DNA of 64,000 nt from Synaphobranchus kaupii (taxonomy: Eukaryota > Chordata > Actinopteri > Anguilliformes > Synaphobranchidae). The notes below the pieces were generated by a model that worked only from the letters and a program-made list of their open reading frames with translations, was not told where the DNA came from and did no database searches. This document shows positions 44,060 through 55,769 of the stretch, one piece after another; positions within the stretch are counted from its first letter, which is position 1, and each line of letters starts with the position of its first letter. The stretch spans positions 248,001-312,000 of the forward strand of contig JAINUF010000034.1 of NCBI GenBank assembly GCA_029718625.1. The letters are read 5' to 3'. Position numbers and translations under genes: made by a program.

Positions 44060-47000
44060 GGTTTGATTGGTTCTAGCACATCAGTGATTGACAGCTCGCT
44101 ATAGTGCCACTCAATCATTGCAAAGTTCATGAAAGCTCATTATTATATCACTTAGCTTTGGCTAATGCTGAGTGACTACAATCACTAATCTGAGGCAGTT
44201 GAATAAAGCCACTGTTTAGATTTCACACTGTAGCTATAAAGACTGTCAGTGTTTCTGTCTGTTTGCCCCCATGTCTGTCTGGTGCCCTGTAAATCTTTCT
44301 TTCTGTGTCCTCCTACCCTTTTAACTAAAATTCCCTTTTGGATTACTCAGAAATGTCTGTCTGGCAGGAATCACCAAAGATCATGACTTCTAATGTCCAT
44401 TGTAGTTATCAAGCTTGTTTCCATTCCCCCTCCCACACAAAGTGAAACTACAGTCAAAGCTTGCCCCAATACACACAGATACCAACCATCGTTCTGGAAT
44501 TTTTTTTTCTTTTGGTTAACATTTAAAAGCTATTACATCATAATTAATGACATCATTGAAATTAAAGCACAGCACTGTGATCTGGTTAAGATCTGTTTTT
44601 TTGCACTGTGATCTGGTTAAGAAAGTAGAACTATTTGTTTTTGTTAAAGTTAATTAAAAGCAGTGAAGTACTTACATTAAAAAGCACAACTTTTGGTATC
44701 CTTTTTTTATTGCAGGCCACTTGGTTTTAAATGACCTTTAAAGAGCCACCTTGTAGCAAATATTATTTTTGGAAAATACTTTGGCTTTGCTACAACCTCA
44801 GCTAATGCGTATAACATTTCCGAATGGTGTTCTTTCTCTCTTCTTCCATTGAATTCAGAGTTGTATTTACACATGGCATGTAACAAAAAAGTTCTAATCC
44901 ACAAGCCAGTTGAATGCAATGGCAAAATATTTATTATTTTGATATTTCCCCAGATTATTTCTGGGGATAAACATGTTCTCACTCGTCAGCTCATTTCTAA
45001 ACCCATTTTTTATTTTTTGTGATTAATTGAAGTTCAGATTTACTACCATGAAGTTTATTTGAAATGAGGTCAGTGGAATACAGAACAAATATGAAGCTTG
45101 TTGCATCCCTCCCATGAATATCATAATTCAGCCTTTGGGGCTGACTTTGTGCTATATATCTTTGAATTTCTGCAGTGGCTACAAAACTTTCCTGGATTCT
45201 ACCACAAGTTCAGATGAGCTGTGGGGTATCTGTACATCAGCAGTAATGTAGCGTGATATTTATCCTGTCTACCAGCAAGATTTTGTCATATTGTCTGTGT
45301 GAGAAGGGCAGGTAATTCCCATATTGCACAGCATGGTAATTTGATTCATTTCAAATGCTCGAGTAGATTATGCTACTCATATTTTTTTGCCGCTTTCTTC
45401 GTTAGCTCCGAATTGCTGCAGGAATTCCACACACATTTGTCAGAAATACATCTACAGAAACATTGATCAATGCAATTGCATTGGCCAGAGCTCAGTACTT
45501 CTAGATCCAACCAAACATACACATTTTTTGTTATTTTGGTTCTGTACTCTAGCACTGTGAGTTTGAAAGGATAGGTTGAAGTGCAGACTGTCAGCTTTAA
45601 TTTAAGGGTATTTTCATCCATATCGGATGAACCGTTTAGAAATTATAGAACCTTTTGTACATAGTCCACCCCCCCATTTTTGGGCATCAAAAAATATTGG
45701 ACAGTTTAACATAATGTAGAATAAAGTAATCATTTTTTATATTTGGTCGTATATCCTTTGCATGCCATGACTTCCTGATGTCTGTGACCAAACAATATCA
45801 AAAGAAAATCTTATTTTCTGGTACTCTTACAAGCGATACTATAACTTCTCTTCATTTGAATGGTTCTCTATGGGAATTGGGGGCTGGGACTAGATTTAGC
45901 TGTAAATTAAACTGGAACAGGATGGAACACATGGTTGGCTAAATGGCTCTAGGTCATCAAGGTTCTGACGTATAAAACAAGCCTTAACCCATCACTCTGC
46001 TGCCAGAAATACAGTAGATATGGGTGGATAACTTGAAGGGTTTCTTCTCCTTACTTATTTTTTCCATAGAGTTCAATTGGAAAATTTGTCAGGAGAAACA
46101 ACTCACTGTATCTCCTTATGTAGCAAGAAATATGCACATGAGCTTTAGTGCTGATTGAATGAGTGAGATGCCTGCTGTTTCTGATTCCTCTGCCATTGGG
46201 CATGCATTAGCTCAGTTTAGGGCATGGTCGTCACCATAAATATGGTCAGGTAGCAAAGGGCCCATCATCCACAGCTCATAGTTGGCTTTTTCCTCACCCC
46301 AGGCCCAGGTTCTGGAATTGCCCCACTGCTCAAGCCAATCATAGCTTTATTCATTATGAAAGGCAGCCTTTCTCGCTCTGAATACCTTATTCATGACTCA
46401 TCCAACAAATCCATAAAAACATATTAGATAATATATTACATCTGCTTCAATATTTATGTGTTCGCCCGCTGTTTTTCCACTGTAGTTGAAACCCTCTTTG
46501 ACCGCTACACTCTTAGTCTGTCCCTCACAGATTCATATATCACGTGTATAAACGTGGCCTCGGCGTACAGAGCCCTCTCATGAAGCAGGGAAGCAATGAA
46601 TATATCGTAATTTGGCATATATAAATCGTTATGTAGTTCACACACATATTGTTCCATGAGGGTTTCGAATCTCTCGCTCCTTGCATGCTTGTTCATTTCA
46701 AGATGTTTGTACTGTACAAAACAAATTGATGAATCATTACAACCCTCAAACCCATCTGTAAAATAAAACAAAAACAAATAAACAAAAATAAATTTTAATA
46801 ACAAACATTTCTTCCATATTTATAAATTACATCTTGTTTTGATTGTTGACATTGTTTTCTTTCAAAAGATCTGACTCTGCGCATATTTAATCTTGCGTCA
46901 TTTCCGTGCCTTCGAAGAGGTTTTCTCTCTGGATAATTGAATATTTTTAATATATTTATTTTATTTTATTTAGAAACAGCACATTTGAGAATGTGACAAA

Positions 47001-47340
47001 CAGCCAACAACCTGTGGCCTGTGTGTTCCCTATGGTAATGAGCAGCATTGAGACCTGTAAAGGGTTGTGCATATTTGGACATGTCAAACTGAATTTACGG
47101 AGAGAGTACTTGTGGCTTGGTCATGATTGCACAAATTGGCAGATTAATCCCTCTTTTCATTGAACTCTAGAGACGCTTACATTCCATTAAAAGCAATAAT
47201 TTCAAAACTAAAGAGAAAATAATGGCTTACACTGTTTCACATTTCCTGAGCAGATTCAATAACAACTTTGAAAATACTGATCTTAGCCTTTTTTTTATTG
47301 TAGGTATGATAACCTCAAAATGTGGTGACAGTGACATAAG
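44060..47340. other. Gene-free stretch with one Tc1 relic and possible conserved noncoding DNA
   Basis: Contains the relic at 45595-45810. Region 46.30-46.80 kb is unique, AT-rich, with a 99-codon minus-strand open frame (ends near 46505) of no recognised family. It may be a conserved noncoding element rather than a gene. Confidence 0.3.
45595..45810 (-). mobile_element. Relic of a second Tc1-like family
   Basis: The minus strand encodes MACKGYTTKY, the transposase C-terminus motif of Tc1-like elements, followed by 3' DNA. A close copy lies at 63748-63910 (shared CCATATCGGATGAACCGTTT and TCCTTTGCATGCCATGACTT). Confidence 0.75.
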
Positions 47341-47345
47341 AAATA

Positions 47346-47888
47346 CACTGCCTGGCCAAAAAAAAAGTCGCCGTTGCACCCGTCATGCATAGTGCCCACT
47401 GTACAAGCCTCTGAAGGCAGTGTTATGATCTGGGGTTGCTTCAATTGGTCAGGTCTAGGCTCAGCAACGTTATGCAGCAATAAAATGAAGTCAGCTGAGT
47501 ACCTGAATGTACTGAATGACCAGGTTATCCCATCAATGGGCATATTCCAGGACGAGAATGCCAAGATTCATCGGGCTCAAATTGTGAAAGAGTGGTTCAG
47601 GGAGCATGAGGAATCATTTTCACACATGAATTGGCCACCAGAGTCCTGATCTTAACCCCATTGAAAGTCTTTGGGATGTGTTGGAGAAGACTTTACTGAG
47701 TGGTTCGACTCTCCTGTCGTCAATACAAGATCTCGGGCAAAAATGTATGCAATTCTGGATGGAAATAAATGTTGTGACATTGCATAAGGTTGTCGAAACA
47801 ATGCCACGACGAATGCGCGCCGTAATCGAAGCTAAAGGCGGTGCAACTAAATATTACAGTGTGCAACTTTTTTTTTGGCCAGGCAGCG
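47346..47888 (+). mobile_element. Internally deleted Tc1-like transposon (543 bp)
   Basis: The ends CACTGCCTGGCCAAAAAAAA and TTTTTTTTTGGCCAGGCAGC are inverted repeats, each flanked by TA. Inside, + strand pieces of transposase remain: [17 protein letters not shown] and PIESLWDVLEKT with MPRRMRAVIEAKGGATKY, broken by a stop and frameshift near 47648. The N-terminal DNA-binding half is deleted. A third Tc1 family, distinct from the other two. Confidence 0.92.
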
Positions 47889-47889
47889 T

Positions 47890-50450
47890 ATAAGGGAGAT
47901 TGTGAAAGGAAACTTTAAATTATTTCTGTGCCAATCGTAAAAATGTTATGAGTTTTACAACACAATGAGGTCAAAGGTCAGCTCAAGTTAAAGTTTCAAT
48001 GCCCCATTTTAACACTTAATATGACTACATGCCTTAATAGCAATAACTTGATTTCTTTTCTCATTTCCTTTCCTTAAATATGTGAAGTTGTAGTATTCAT
48101 TGCTTATAGCTGTAAAACATTTAGGGACATTTTACACTTCTTATAAAAGCCTATGAGTAAGTGAAGCTTTTTTTTTCTCTCTCTCTCACTCTCTGCAGGG
48201 ATGGAGCCCATGTTTCTGTGCTCTTACTTTGCCAGCTTTCAGCCAATCACTTCCTGATGCAAAGGTTGCCTTTTTTGTGTCTGTGTCTCCAGTAGATTTG
48301 TGAAATTCTCATAAAAATGAGTTATGCAGCTGAAGGACATTAAAAGTGTGAATTTATATGACGAATTGAATGGGATCGGCCTGGTTTTGTCTCTCTCTAT
48401 CTCACTCTATCTATTGCTCTCTGTCTCTGTCTCCCAGCACACAAACAAATCTTGAGACCTGCCGAATTTACTCTGCTCTTGCTCCTAACTGTACACAACA
48501 TGTGCCCTGTGGGTCCAGTTCTGCTCTGTAAAAAAGGAAGGCTCTGGGGTTTTGAGGTCGTCCTGCGCACACACACACACACACACACACAGGTGCGCAC
48601 ACACACAGACACACACAAACACACACAGACCTTACTGCAGCCCACTCCTCACTATCAGAAGCAGAGGAAGTGAGAGAGGCAGCTGTGATGTAAAACCACT
48701 GCAATGAGTCTTTGAAGTTCAGAAAAGTACAAGGAGCCCCAATGGGAGGAGGGACACAAGCACAAAGACATTCAAACGCCTCCCAGGATGAGAGTGCAAA
48801 CAAGTCCACATCCCTCTTTTATTTCAGGCTAAATAATTTGTCACATGGGCTTGAAGGTTTTTATGTATTTTTTCTTGTCTGTAGTCAAACACACCACTCA
48901 TATAGCAGAACTGTTTTACTCTGGGACATTTGCCACCTTTATAAGTCATGCTTTAAATATAAACAAGTATTATTATTATCATTATTATACCTTTTACACA
49001 TATATATAATCTAGTTTTCACTGACATGCCTTAGATGTATTGTAGGCTACTGTGAGTCATTGTGGCATGGTAAACTTCAGCCAATGGGGCGAGCCACCGG
49101 TGTGTTTAGGGTTTGTTTCTATATACTGTACCTGAACAAGATCTCTCAGTGCATCTACCTGGTTGAGCAGTAGATTCAAAATCCTTATGTTTGTCTTTTT
49201 GTTGATCCACCTTTGGTGAGAGCACAATAAATAAATTATTGTAGACATATTATACTTATAGATTCCATATACTAAACTATAAAACAAGGTAATTGGCTAT
49301 GTTTGTTTTCTTGTACAAACCTCTGATATCATGTGAGGAAGACCATGATATCAAGCAAGGGATAGGCACTGACAAAGTTGTTATTCTGGCTGCACTGTGT
49401 TGTACAGGATAAACATGCCTACTTCCACTTAACTTGCCTGGGCTCTGGGCCAATCCACTATTGAATCTTAGCCTGACCAATCTACTGCTTGCCAGGGTCA
49501 GTTCAATACGTTAATGCCTTCAGATCAATTCAGGTAAGACTGGCTGTCAACTAAGGCAGGTCACTGGAAACATGGCTGACAGTCCTATCGTAGAGGACAG
49601 AACAGAGAGGGCCTTTTATATGCACAGTCATTCATCCCGCTGTCCATAATTACTTATTTGTTTAGCAGCCCCTCTTAGATTAGGTGACTTTGCTTTCATT
49701 TTTCATATTGTCCATTACCTGCGCTGGCCATTTGTTTGAAGTAAATCACGGTTTGGTACTTTTCTCAAGCAGTAGGACTACACCTCCAGCCGTCCTATTA
49801 CAAACCCAGTGCCTTGACTACACTCAAGCGACTACTGCGATGTGATTGTCGCACTACTGCTGTGCTTTAATCCTGTCAGGCAGATTGTATTGTATGCTTT
49901 TTTATATATAATGTTGTATTGTAAGACACTCATTTGTAATCTGGCACCATGATGTGGTTTCCCACGGCATATCACTCTTCTTTTCCCCTCCCGTGGGGTA
50001 ATTACAATGCCCTTGTTACACCATTGTTTTCAAGGACAAATTCTGGCCACAACTCTTCCTGTCCCCGTCTCTGATCAAATAAAATTTGAGGATGTGCTGC
50101 TTCACACAACTCTGAAAATGCCTCACACCATGTTGTTGGTTTACAGTTATTATATTATTTAGGATGCTGTACTACAATGACCCTGCACATTAAGACATGA
50201 CTAACGATATCTCAAATATGTACATTAAACCTTTACGTACAAATTATATTATGGACAATATATCGCATCCGGTACATTGTTATGTTGCCTTATTATGATC
50301 ATTAGCTAATGCCATGCAGTAAATATGATATCGCGTTTAATCATCGACTGAAATCAGCAAGCGAAAAACGTTTTGAAACCGTCCAGAAAATACGTGTATA
50401 TTCTCAGTGGATTATCTGTATGGGTCTGGGAAAAGCTAGTTTTTTCGCTG
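47890..50450. other. Upstream flank of rbpj, no gene seen
   Basis: A short (CA)n at about 48570-48615 and otherwise unique AT-rich DNA. A CSL site lies at 49959. Confidence 0.4.
49959..49966 (-). promoter_or_regulatory. CSL/RBPJ binding site (exact)
   Basis: TTCCCACG, the complement of the CSL consensus CGTGGGAA, about 900 bp upstream of the rbpj ATG. Confidence 0.45.
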
Positions 50451-50514
50451 CGTTGTGCGAAATTTCGAAGCACACTACGCCCCAAACAAGCGTTGTAATT
50501 TATAACCGGGTAAA

Positions 50515-50524
50515 CACGTGGGAA
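50515..50524 (+). promoter_or_regulatory. Overlapping E-box and CSL/RBPJ site
   Basis: CACGTGGGAA: an E-box (CACGTG) fused with an exact CSL site (CGTGGGAA), 336 bp upstream of the rbpj ATG. This suggests Notch feedback on rbpj itself, possibly with bHLH (Hes/Hey-type) input. Confidence 0.5.
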
Positions 50525-50573
50525 TACAATTATAGCACCATAAAATAAGCGACAACTACGGTGTGCGCACACG

Positions 50574-50636
50574 TCTCGCGATGGGACGAGCCCTTCTCCA
50601 TTCTTGTCTATTGTGAGAGTTTTCCTGTTCTCGCGT
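50574..50636 (+). promoter_or_regulatory. Two CGCG elements (TCTCGCG)
   Basis: TCTCGCGA at 50574-50581 and TCTCGCGT at 50629-50636, near-matches of the TCTCGCGAGA core-promoter element. Confidence 0.45.
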
Positions 50637-50648
50637 GGTTTCCGAAGT

Positions 50649-50656
50649 TTCCCACG
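50649..50656 (-). promoter_or_regulatory. CSL/RBPJ binding site (exact)
   Basis: TTCCCACG, the reverse of CGTGGGAA, 204 bp upstream of the rbpj ATG and in opposite orientation to the site at 50517. Confidence 0.5.
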
Positions 50657-50684
50657 CCTGTTGTTGTGGCGTCTGCCCTTTTCT

Positions 50685-50780
50685 CTCACTCTCCCTGCCC
50701 GACGCCCCCCCCCTCCTTCCTCTGTCTTCCTCACCCGCCCCTTTCTCTCTTTCTCCCTCGCTCCTTCATCTCCAGTCTGC
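50685..50780. promoter_or_regulatory. Polypyrimidine core-promoter tract
   Basis: About 95 bp almost purely C/T on the + strand, just upstream of the rbpj leader. Common in TATA-less CpG promoters; it can form triplex DNA. Confidence 0.4.
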
Positions 50781-50820
50781 TTCTGTTGTCTCGGCAGCGC
50801 GTTGGTCTGGGGAGGAAGGA

Positions 50821-50830
50821 TCTCGCGAGA
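50821..50830. promoter_or_regulatory. Perfect TCTCGCGAGA palindrome (BANP/CGCG element)
   Basis: An exact 10-bp match, 30 bp upstream of the rbpj ATG. This element is a methylation-sensitive core-promoter motif bound by BANP in vertebrates. It marks this as a CpG-type promoter with transcription starting close by. Confidence 0.65.
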
Positions 50831-50859
50831 GTTGGAGTTTTGGTGAGAGTTTGTGGAAG

Positions 50860-50879
50860 ATGGCGCCTGTTGTGACAGG
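50860..50879 (+). CDS. rbpj: rbpj, first coding exon (MAPVVTG isoform)
   Basis: ATG in a good context (GGAAGATGG) encodes MAPVVT and two bases of a Gly, then a strong donor GG|GTAAGT at 50879/50880. Vertebrate RBPJ, the DNA-binding CSL factor of Notch signalling, has an isoform whose short first exon encodes MAPVVTG before the invariant KFGERP exon. Phase 2 fits that junction. It lies in a CpG-rich, TATA-less promoter, and smim20 upstream on the same strand matches the human gene order. The KFGERP exon was not found downstream, so intron 1 exceeds 13 kb and the rest of the gene is off the window. RBPJ acts in the nucleus, as a repressor or, with the Notch intracellular domain and Mastermind, as an activator. 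With only seven residues seen, the call leans on synteny. Confidence 0.8.
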
Positions 50880-52640
50880 GTAAGTCTGAGATTCAGAGCT
50901 GACGGTGGCCGAAGAGTTAAAGTGGAATTTACTAATTGGAGTTAGATTAAATGCTTTCGCTTGGGCTCAGACCAGTTGGCTTCCCTGTGCCTTTTAGCCT
51001 GTTTTTGTTCGTAATGGTTGTAGGCTTTCCCCTCTCCTATAAATGTATTGTGTGTATTTCACTGTATAGACTGTGCCGTGTTGTGGGTTTTTTTTACGGA
51101 GCCCGACGCCAGTCCGCCTGCACTGGAGTTGAGCTGGCGACCACGGTTCTTTTTGTACACCACACAACGACACGAATTCAACAAAAAAAAAAATCACTGT
51201 TTGTTTTTCCCATTTTTTGTTAACCGTTTGGTAGTTAGCCAACAATAATGGGTTTTAATTTCAATTGATTAAACGACGGGAATGTTTGTTTTAAAACACA
51301 TTGTTTTTTTTTGTTTTGTAGATGACCAGGTTTTCCCCGTCCTTTTTTGAAGTCCCAGTCGCTTTTTATATTTAAACTTTGCCAGTGTGCTCATGGTCTC
51401 TTGCTTGCTCGCTAGCTAACGTTAGCTAGCCATCTTCTCATCGATTGTGTGGGAACTCTTGCATACTGTTACGTTTTCAGAAAGTGTTTTTGACACGCAT
51501 GTGTTTGTATTCTCCACTATTTAGCGTTGTTTACCACACAGTCCCTTAGCTTTCCCCTTAACTTACTGCTTTCCTGCTGAACGGTGCAGATAAATTATTA
51601 TTTAATGAGGAGTGCAACTAAGGACATTAGCTAGCTAGCCAGCTCAACACAAAGATGCCGAGTCGGGCTAGTGGCTTTTCGTTATTGTTAAAATATATGT
51701 ATTTAAAAATATATATTTTATTAAAAGAAAGTTTAATTCCTCTAAAAATGTGCACGTTTTGTTGGATGCATGAAGGCTAACTTAGTAGTCGATTCCAGCG
51801 TTAATGTTAATGATAGCTGACTTGATGGGAAAAACGTAAGTGCACAAAATGTGAGGTTGCTAGCTAACGTTAGTAGTAGCGTTAGCTACCCAACGTTAGC
51901 TCGGTGTTTTTTTGAAGCTCATGTATCTTAGCGAGATAGCTCTGCTAACAAGCTAGCCAGCTGGGTCCCTTGCCTTGCATGGCGGAATTGTAGAGCTAGC
52001 AACAGTAACGTTAGTTGGCGAGCTGCCTAGAAAACAGGCACGAAACGTAGCTAAACTCGCTAAAGTTGAAACGCTAACGTAGCAAACGTGGCTAAATGTG
52101 GCATTTTTTTGATCGGGCAGTTCGTCTGGACACTAGAAAGAATTCCCGCTGGAATTTAGTATAGACGCTCGTTAACGTTACACACTATATTTTATTTCTG
52201 TCTTTATTTGACACCGAGGAATTGGTATATTGCTTTTTAAGTTATGATTATAGTAATAACTAGCGTTAACTTGCATCCAAAATTACTTTTCCTTACTCTG
52301 CTTTTAGATTGAAAATGGTCTCTATATTTCATGAAAAGTATGTGCACAATAATGAAAATAAGTTTGTGTATCTGTAAGTTAGCTATATCATTATCCATAG
52401 TTTTATCATAGCAGTATTTCAGAACATTTAATTGCATAGTTTCTTGTTTAGTTGTGTCGAAGCACTGTTTAAAAAGTTGCATTTGGTAATGCGATGCAGT
52501 TTACAACTGGACTAATCAACAAACAAAAATGAACACCATACGAAAAGTCCTAGAAGGTTTGAGTGTGTACCAATGGTAGATGTGCCATGGGCTGATAAAT
52601 ATGTGATTGGAATCGACAGCTCAGTGGCTGACGGTCATCT
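50880..52640 (+). other. rbpj: rbpj intron 1, proximal part
   Basis: No exon seen. Contains a TGTGGGAA CSL-type site at 51448-51455 and a cluster of AACGTTA(G) palindromes between 51.4 and 52.2 kb. Confidence 0.6.
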
Positions 52641-52644
52641 TGTT

Positions 52645-52769
<125 letters not shown>

Positions 52770-53830
52770 GAACATTTGGGGGCTTTCCGCGGGGCTACGG
52801 TTGGTACTGTCTCGATGGAGAAATAACGAGCTGGCTGCCGGGCCACCTGTCCAGATATCTTGCTATAGTTTTGGGGAGCAGGGAGTGGGAGGTGGGCGGT
52901 ATAAACTGCCATAAGGAAGGATAATTGGCATGTTGACGGCTGCGGCGGAGATCACCAGTGTCAACGGTGGCAGCTAAGAATCGTTGACCTACTGCTCACA
53001 ACTGTAACCCCATCTCCCGCAGCGCCAGCACAAACGTGCTCTCGACCAGGGGCTGCGGGGTTCGACCCGGGCAGGTCACAATAAAGCTGAGCTAGGTACA
53101 TCATACGTTTGTTTTTGTACGGGCTACTTCTGTAGAGAATATCGATATGTACATTTCGGAGTTATTTCTGACTTTGAATCAGGTGGACCTGTAAGAAAAT
53201 GTAAGATTTATTTGACAAAAAAGTTTCAGAGTTAATTTTCTGTGTAGTGCTGGTGTCCCATGTGACAGGATATTTACTTGATTTAAATCAGTAATTTTGG
53301 TTTATTTATTACATGTGTATTTCAGTAGCCTTATACTTTACAAAAGTTTTTTATTATTATTATTTTTTTTAGATCTTGATTTAGAAAAAAAAATCTGCAT
53401 GGTAGAACTTGTGAAAAGGAAACAATGAATCAGTGTCCCAGTTACAAAAAAATGAAATATAAAAAAATGAGTACAATTATTGAGTAGTAGGGGTGCCGTG
53501 CCTAAATCCACAGGTGATTCACATCTTGAATCATGTCGGATTGGACTTCACGCCCATGTAGAAACAACAGTTACATTATGAAGAAATCAGTGAATGAAAA
53601 CTAGACCGTTTTGTTTACTCAGCTTGGCAGTTCAACACTTTGTCCCCTAAACAGGGGGTGAGTCTGTTTAGGGTGGATTTGTACTGTAGCAGCACAAGAC
53701 CTTTTGCTCCATGGTCACTCTTCATTAGCCACCACCACACAAACAGATGCCTGTGCTGAAATCAAGGTTTTGGCTCGTTTTTTTTGTTTGGGCAGTAAGT
53801 CTTGCGGACGCCAGTAGCAAATACTGGCAT

Positions 53831-55768
53831 CCATACATTTTCTGTAAGCTTCACATCCTTGTGCCAGTTCCATACGCTTTCTGTAAGCTTCACATCCTTG
53901 TGCCAGTTCCATGCTTTCTGTAAGCTTCACATCCTTGTGCCAGTTCTATACGCTTTCTGCAAGCTCCACATCCTTGTGCCAGTTCCATGCTTTCGGTAAG
54001 CTCCACATCCTTGCGCCAGTTCTATATGCTTTCTGTAAGCTCCACATCCTTGTGCCAGTTCCATGCTTTCGGTAAGCTCCACATCCTTGTGCCAGTTCCA
54101 TACGCTTTCTGTAAGCTTCACATCCTTGTGTCAGTTCCATACACGTTCTGTAAGCTCCACATCCTTGTGCCAGTTCCATACACTTTCTGTAAGCTCCACA
54201 TCCTTGTGCCAGTTCCATACGCTTTCTGTAAGCTTCACATCCTTGTGCCAGTTCCATACACTTTCTGTAAGCTCCACATCCTTGTGTCAGTTCCATACAC
54301 TTTCCTTAATCCTCACATCCTTGTGCCAGTTCCATACGCTTTCTGTAAGCTTCACATCCTTGTGTTAGTTCCATACACTTTCTGTAAGCTCCACATCATT
54401 GTGCCAGTTCCATATGCTTTCTGTAAGCTTCACATCCTTGTGCCAGTTCCATACGCTTTCTGTAAGCTTCACATCCTTGTGCCAGTTCCATACGCTTTCT
54501 GTAAGCTCCACATCCTTGTGCCAGTTCCATACGTTTTCTGTAAGCTTCACATCCTTGTGCCAGTTCCATACGCTTTCTGTAAGCTTCATATCCTTGTGCC
54601 AGTTCCATACGCTTTCTGTAAGCTTTACATCCTTGTGCCAGTTCCATACACTTTCTGTAAGCTCCACATCATTGTGCCAGTTCCATATGCTTTCTGTAAG
54701 CTCCGGATCCTTGCGCCAGTTCCATGCTTTCGGTAAGCTCCACATCCTTGTGCCAGTTCTATACGCTTTCTGTATGCTCCACATCCTTGCGCCAGTTCTA
54801 TACGCTTTCTGTAAGCTCCACATCATTGAGCCAGTTCCATGCTTTCGGTAAGCTCCACATCCTTGCGCCAGTTCTATACGCTTTCTGTAAGCTCCACATC
54901 CTTGTGCCAGTTCCATGCTTTTGGTAAGCTCCACATCCTTGTGCCAGTTCTATACGCTTTCTGTAAGCTCCACATCCTTGTGCCAGTTCCATGCTTTCGG
55001 TAAGCTCCACATCCTTGTGCCAGTTCTATACGCTTTCTGTAAGCTCCACATCCTTGTGCCAGTTCCATGCTTTCGGTAAGCTCCACATCCTTGTGCCAGT
55101 TCTATACGCTTTCTGTAAGCTCCACATCCTTGCGCCAGTTCTATACGCTTTCTGTAAGCTCCACATCATTGAGCCAGTTCCATGCTTTCGGTAAGCTCCA
55201 CATCCTTGCGCCAGTTCTATACGCTTTCTGTAAGCTCCACATCCTTGTGCCAGTTCCATGCTTTTGGTAAGCTCCACATCCTTGTGCCAGTTCTATACGC
55301 TTTCTGTAAGCTCCACATCCTTGTGCCAGTTCCATGCTTTCGGTAAGCTCCACATCCTTGTGCCAGTTCCATACGCTTTCTGTAAGCTTCACATCCTTGT
55401 GCCAGTTCCATACACTTTCCTTAATCCTCACATCCTTGTGCCAGTTCCATACGCTTTCTGTAAGCTCCGCATCCTTGTGCCAGTTCCATACGCTTTCTGT
55501 AAGCTCCACGTCCTTGTGCCAGTTCCATACGCTTTCCGTAATCTTCACGTCTTTGTGCCAGTTCCATACACTTTCTGTAAGCTTTGCATCCTTGTGCCAG
55601 TTCCATACGCTTTCTCTAAGCTCCACATCCTTGTTTCCGTTCCATACGCTTTCTGTAAGCTTTGCATCTTTGTGCCCATTCCATACACTTTCTGTTAGCT
55701 TTACATCTTTGTGCCCATTCCATACACTTTCTGTAAGCTTTGCATCCTTGTGCCAGTTCCATGCTTTC
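53831..55768. repeat. Minisatellite of 37/39-bp monomers with higher-order structure
   Basis: About 50 tandem copies of a monomer such as CATACGCTTTCTGTAAGCTT followed by CACATCCTTGTGCCAGTTC (39 bp). A 37-bp variant lacks AC (CATGCTTTCGG). From about 54.72 to 55.36 kb the two alternate as a 76-bp dimer. A 343-bp block starting at 54724 repeats from 55067 with about one difference, including the marker CATTGAGCC. Because 39 is a multiple of three, long false ORFs appear on both strands. Located in rbpj intron 1. Confidence 0.97.
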
Positions 55769-55769
55769 C

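Noticed and set aside
52980..53090. GGTTCGACCCGGGC near 53.06 kb as a tRNA or SINE B box
   Set aside because: No matching A box or cloverleaf could be drawn at the right distance.
53987..54736. Long open frames on both strands across 53.8-55.8 kb (up to 249 codons)
   Set aside because: The 39-bp monomer is 13 codons long and lacks stops in several frames, so any frame stays open. No start context, splice logic or family similarity.
53831..55768. Regular 37-39-bp repeats resembling a CRISPR array
   Set aside because: Repeats are head to tail with no unique spacers, in a vertebrate intron.
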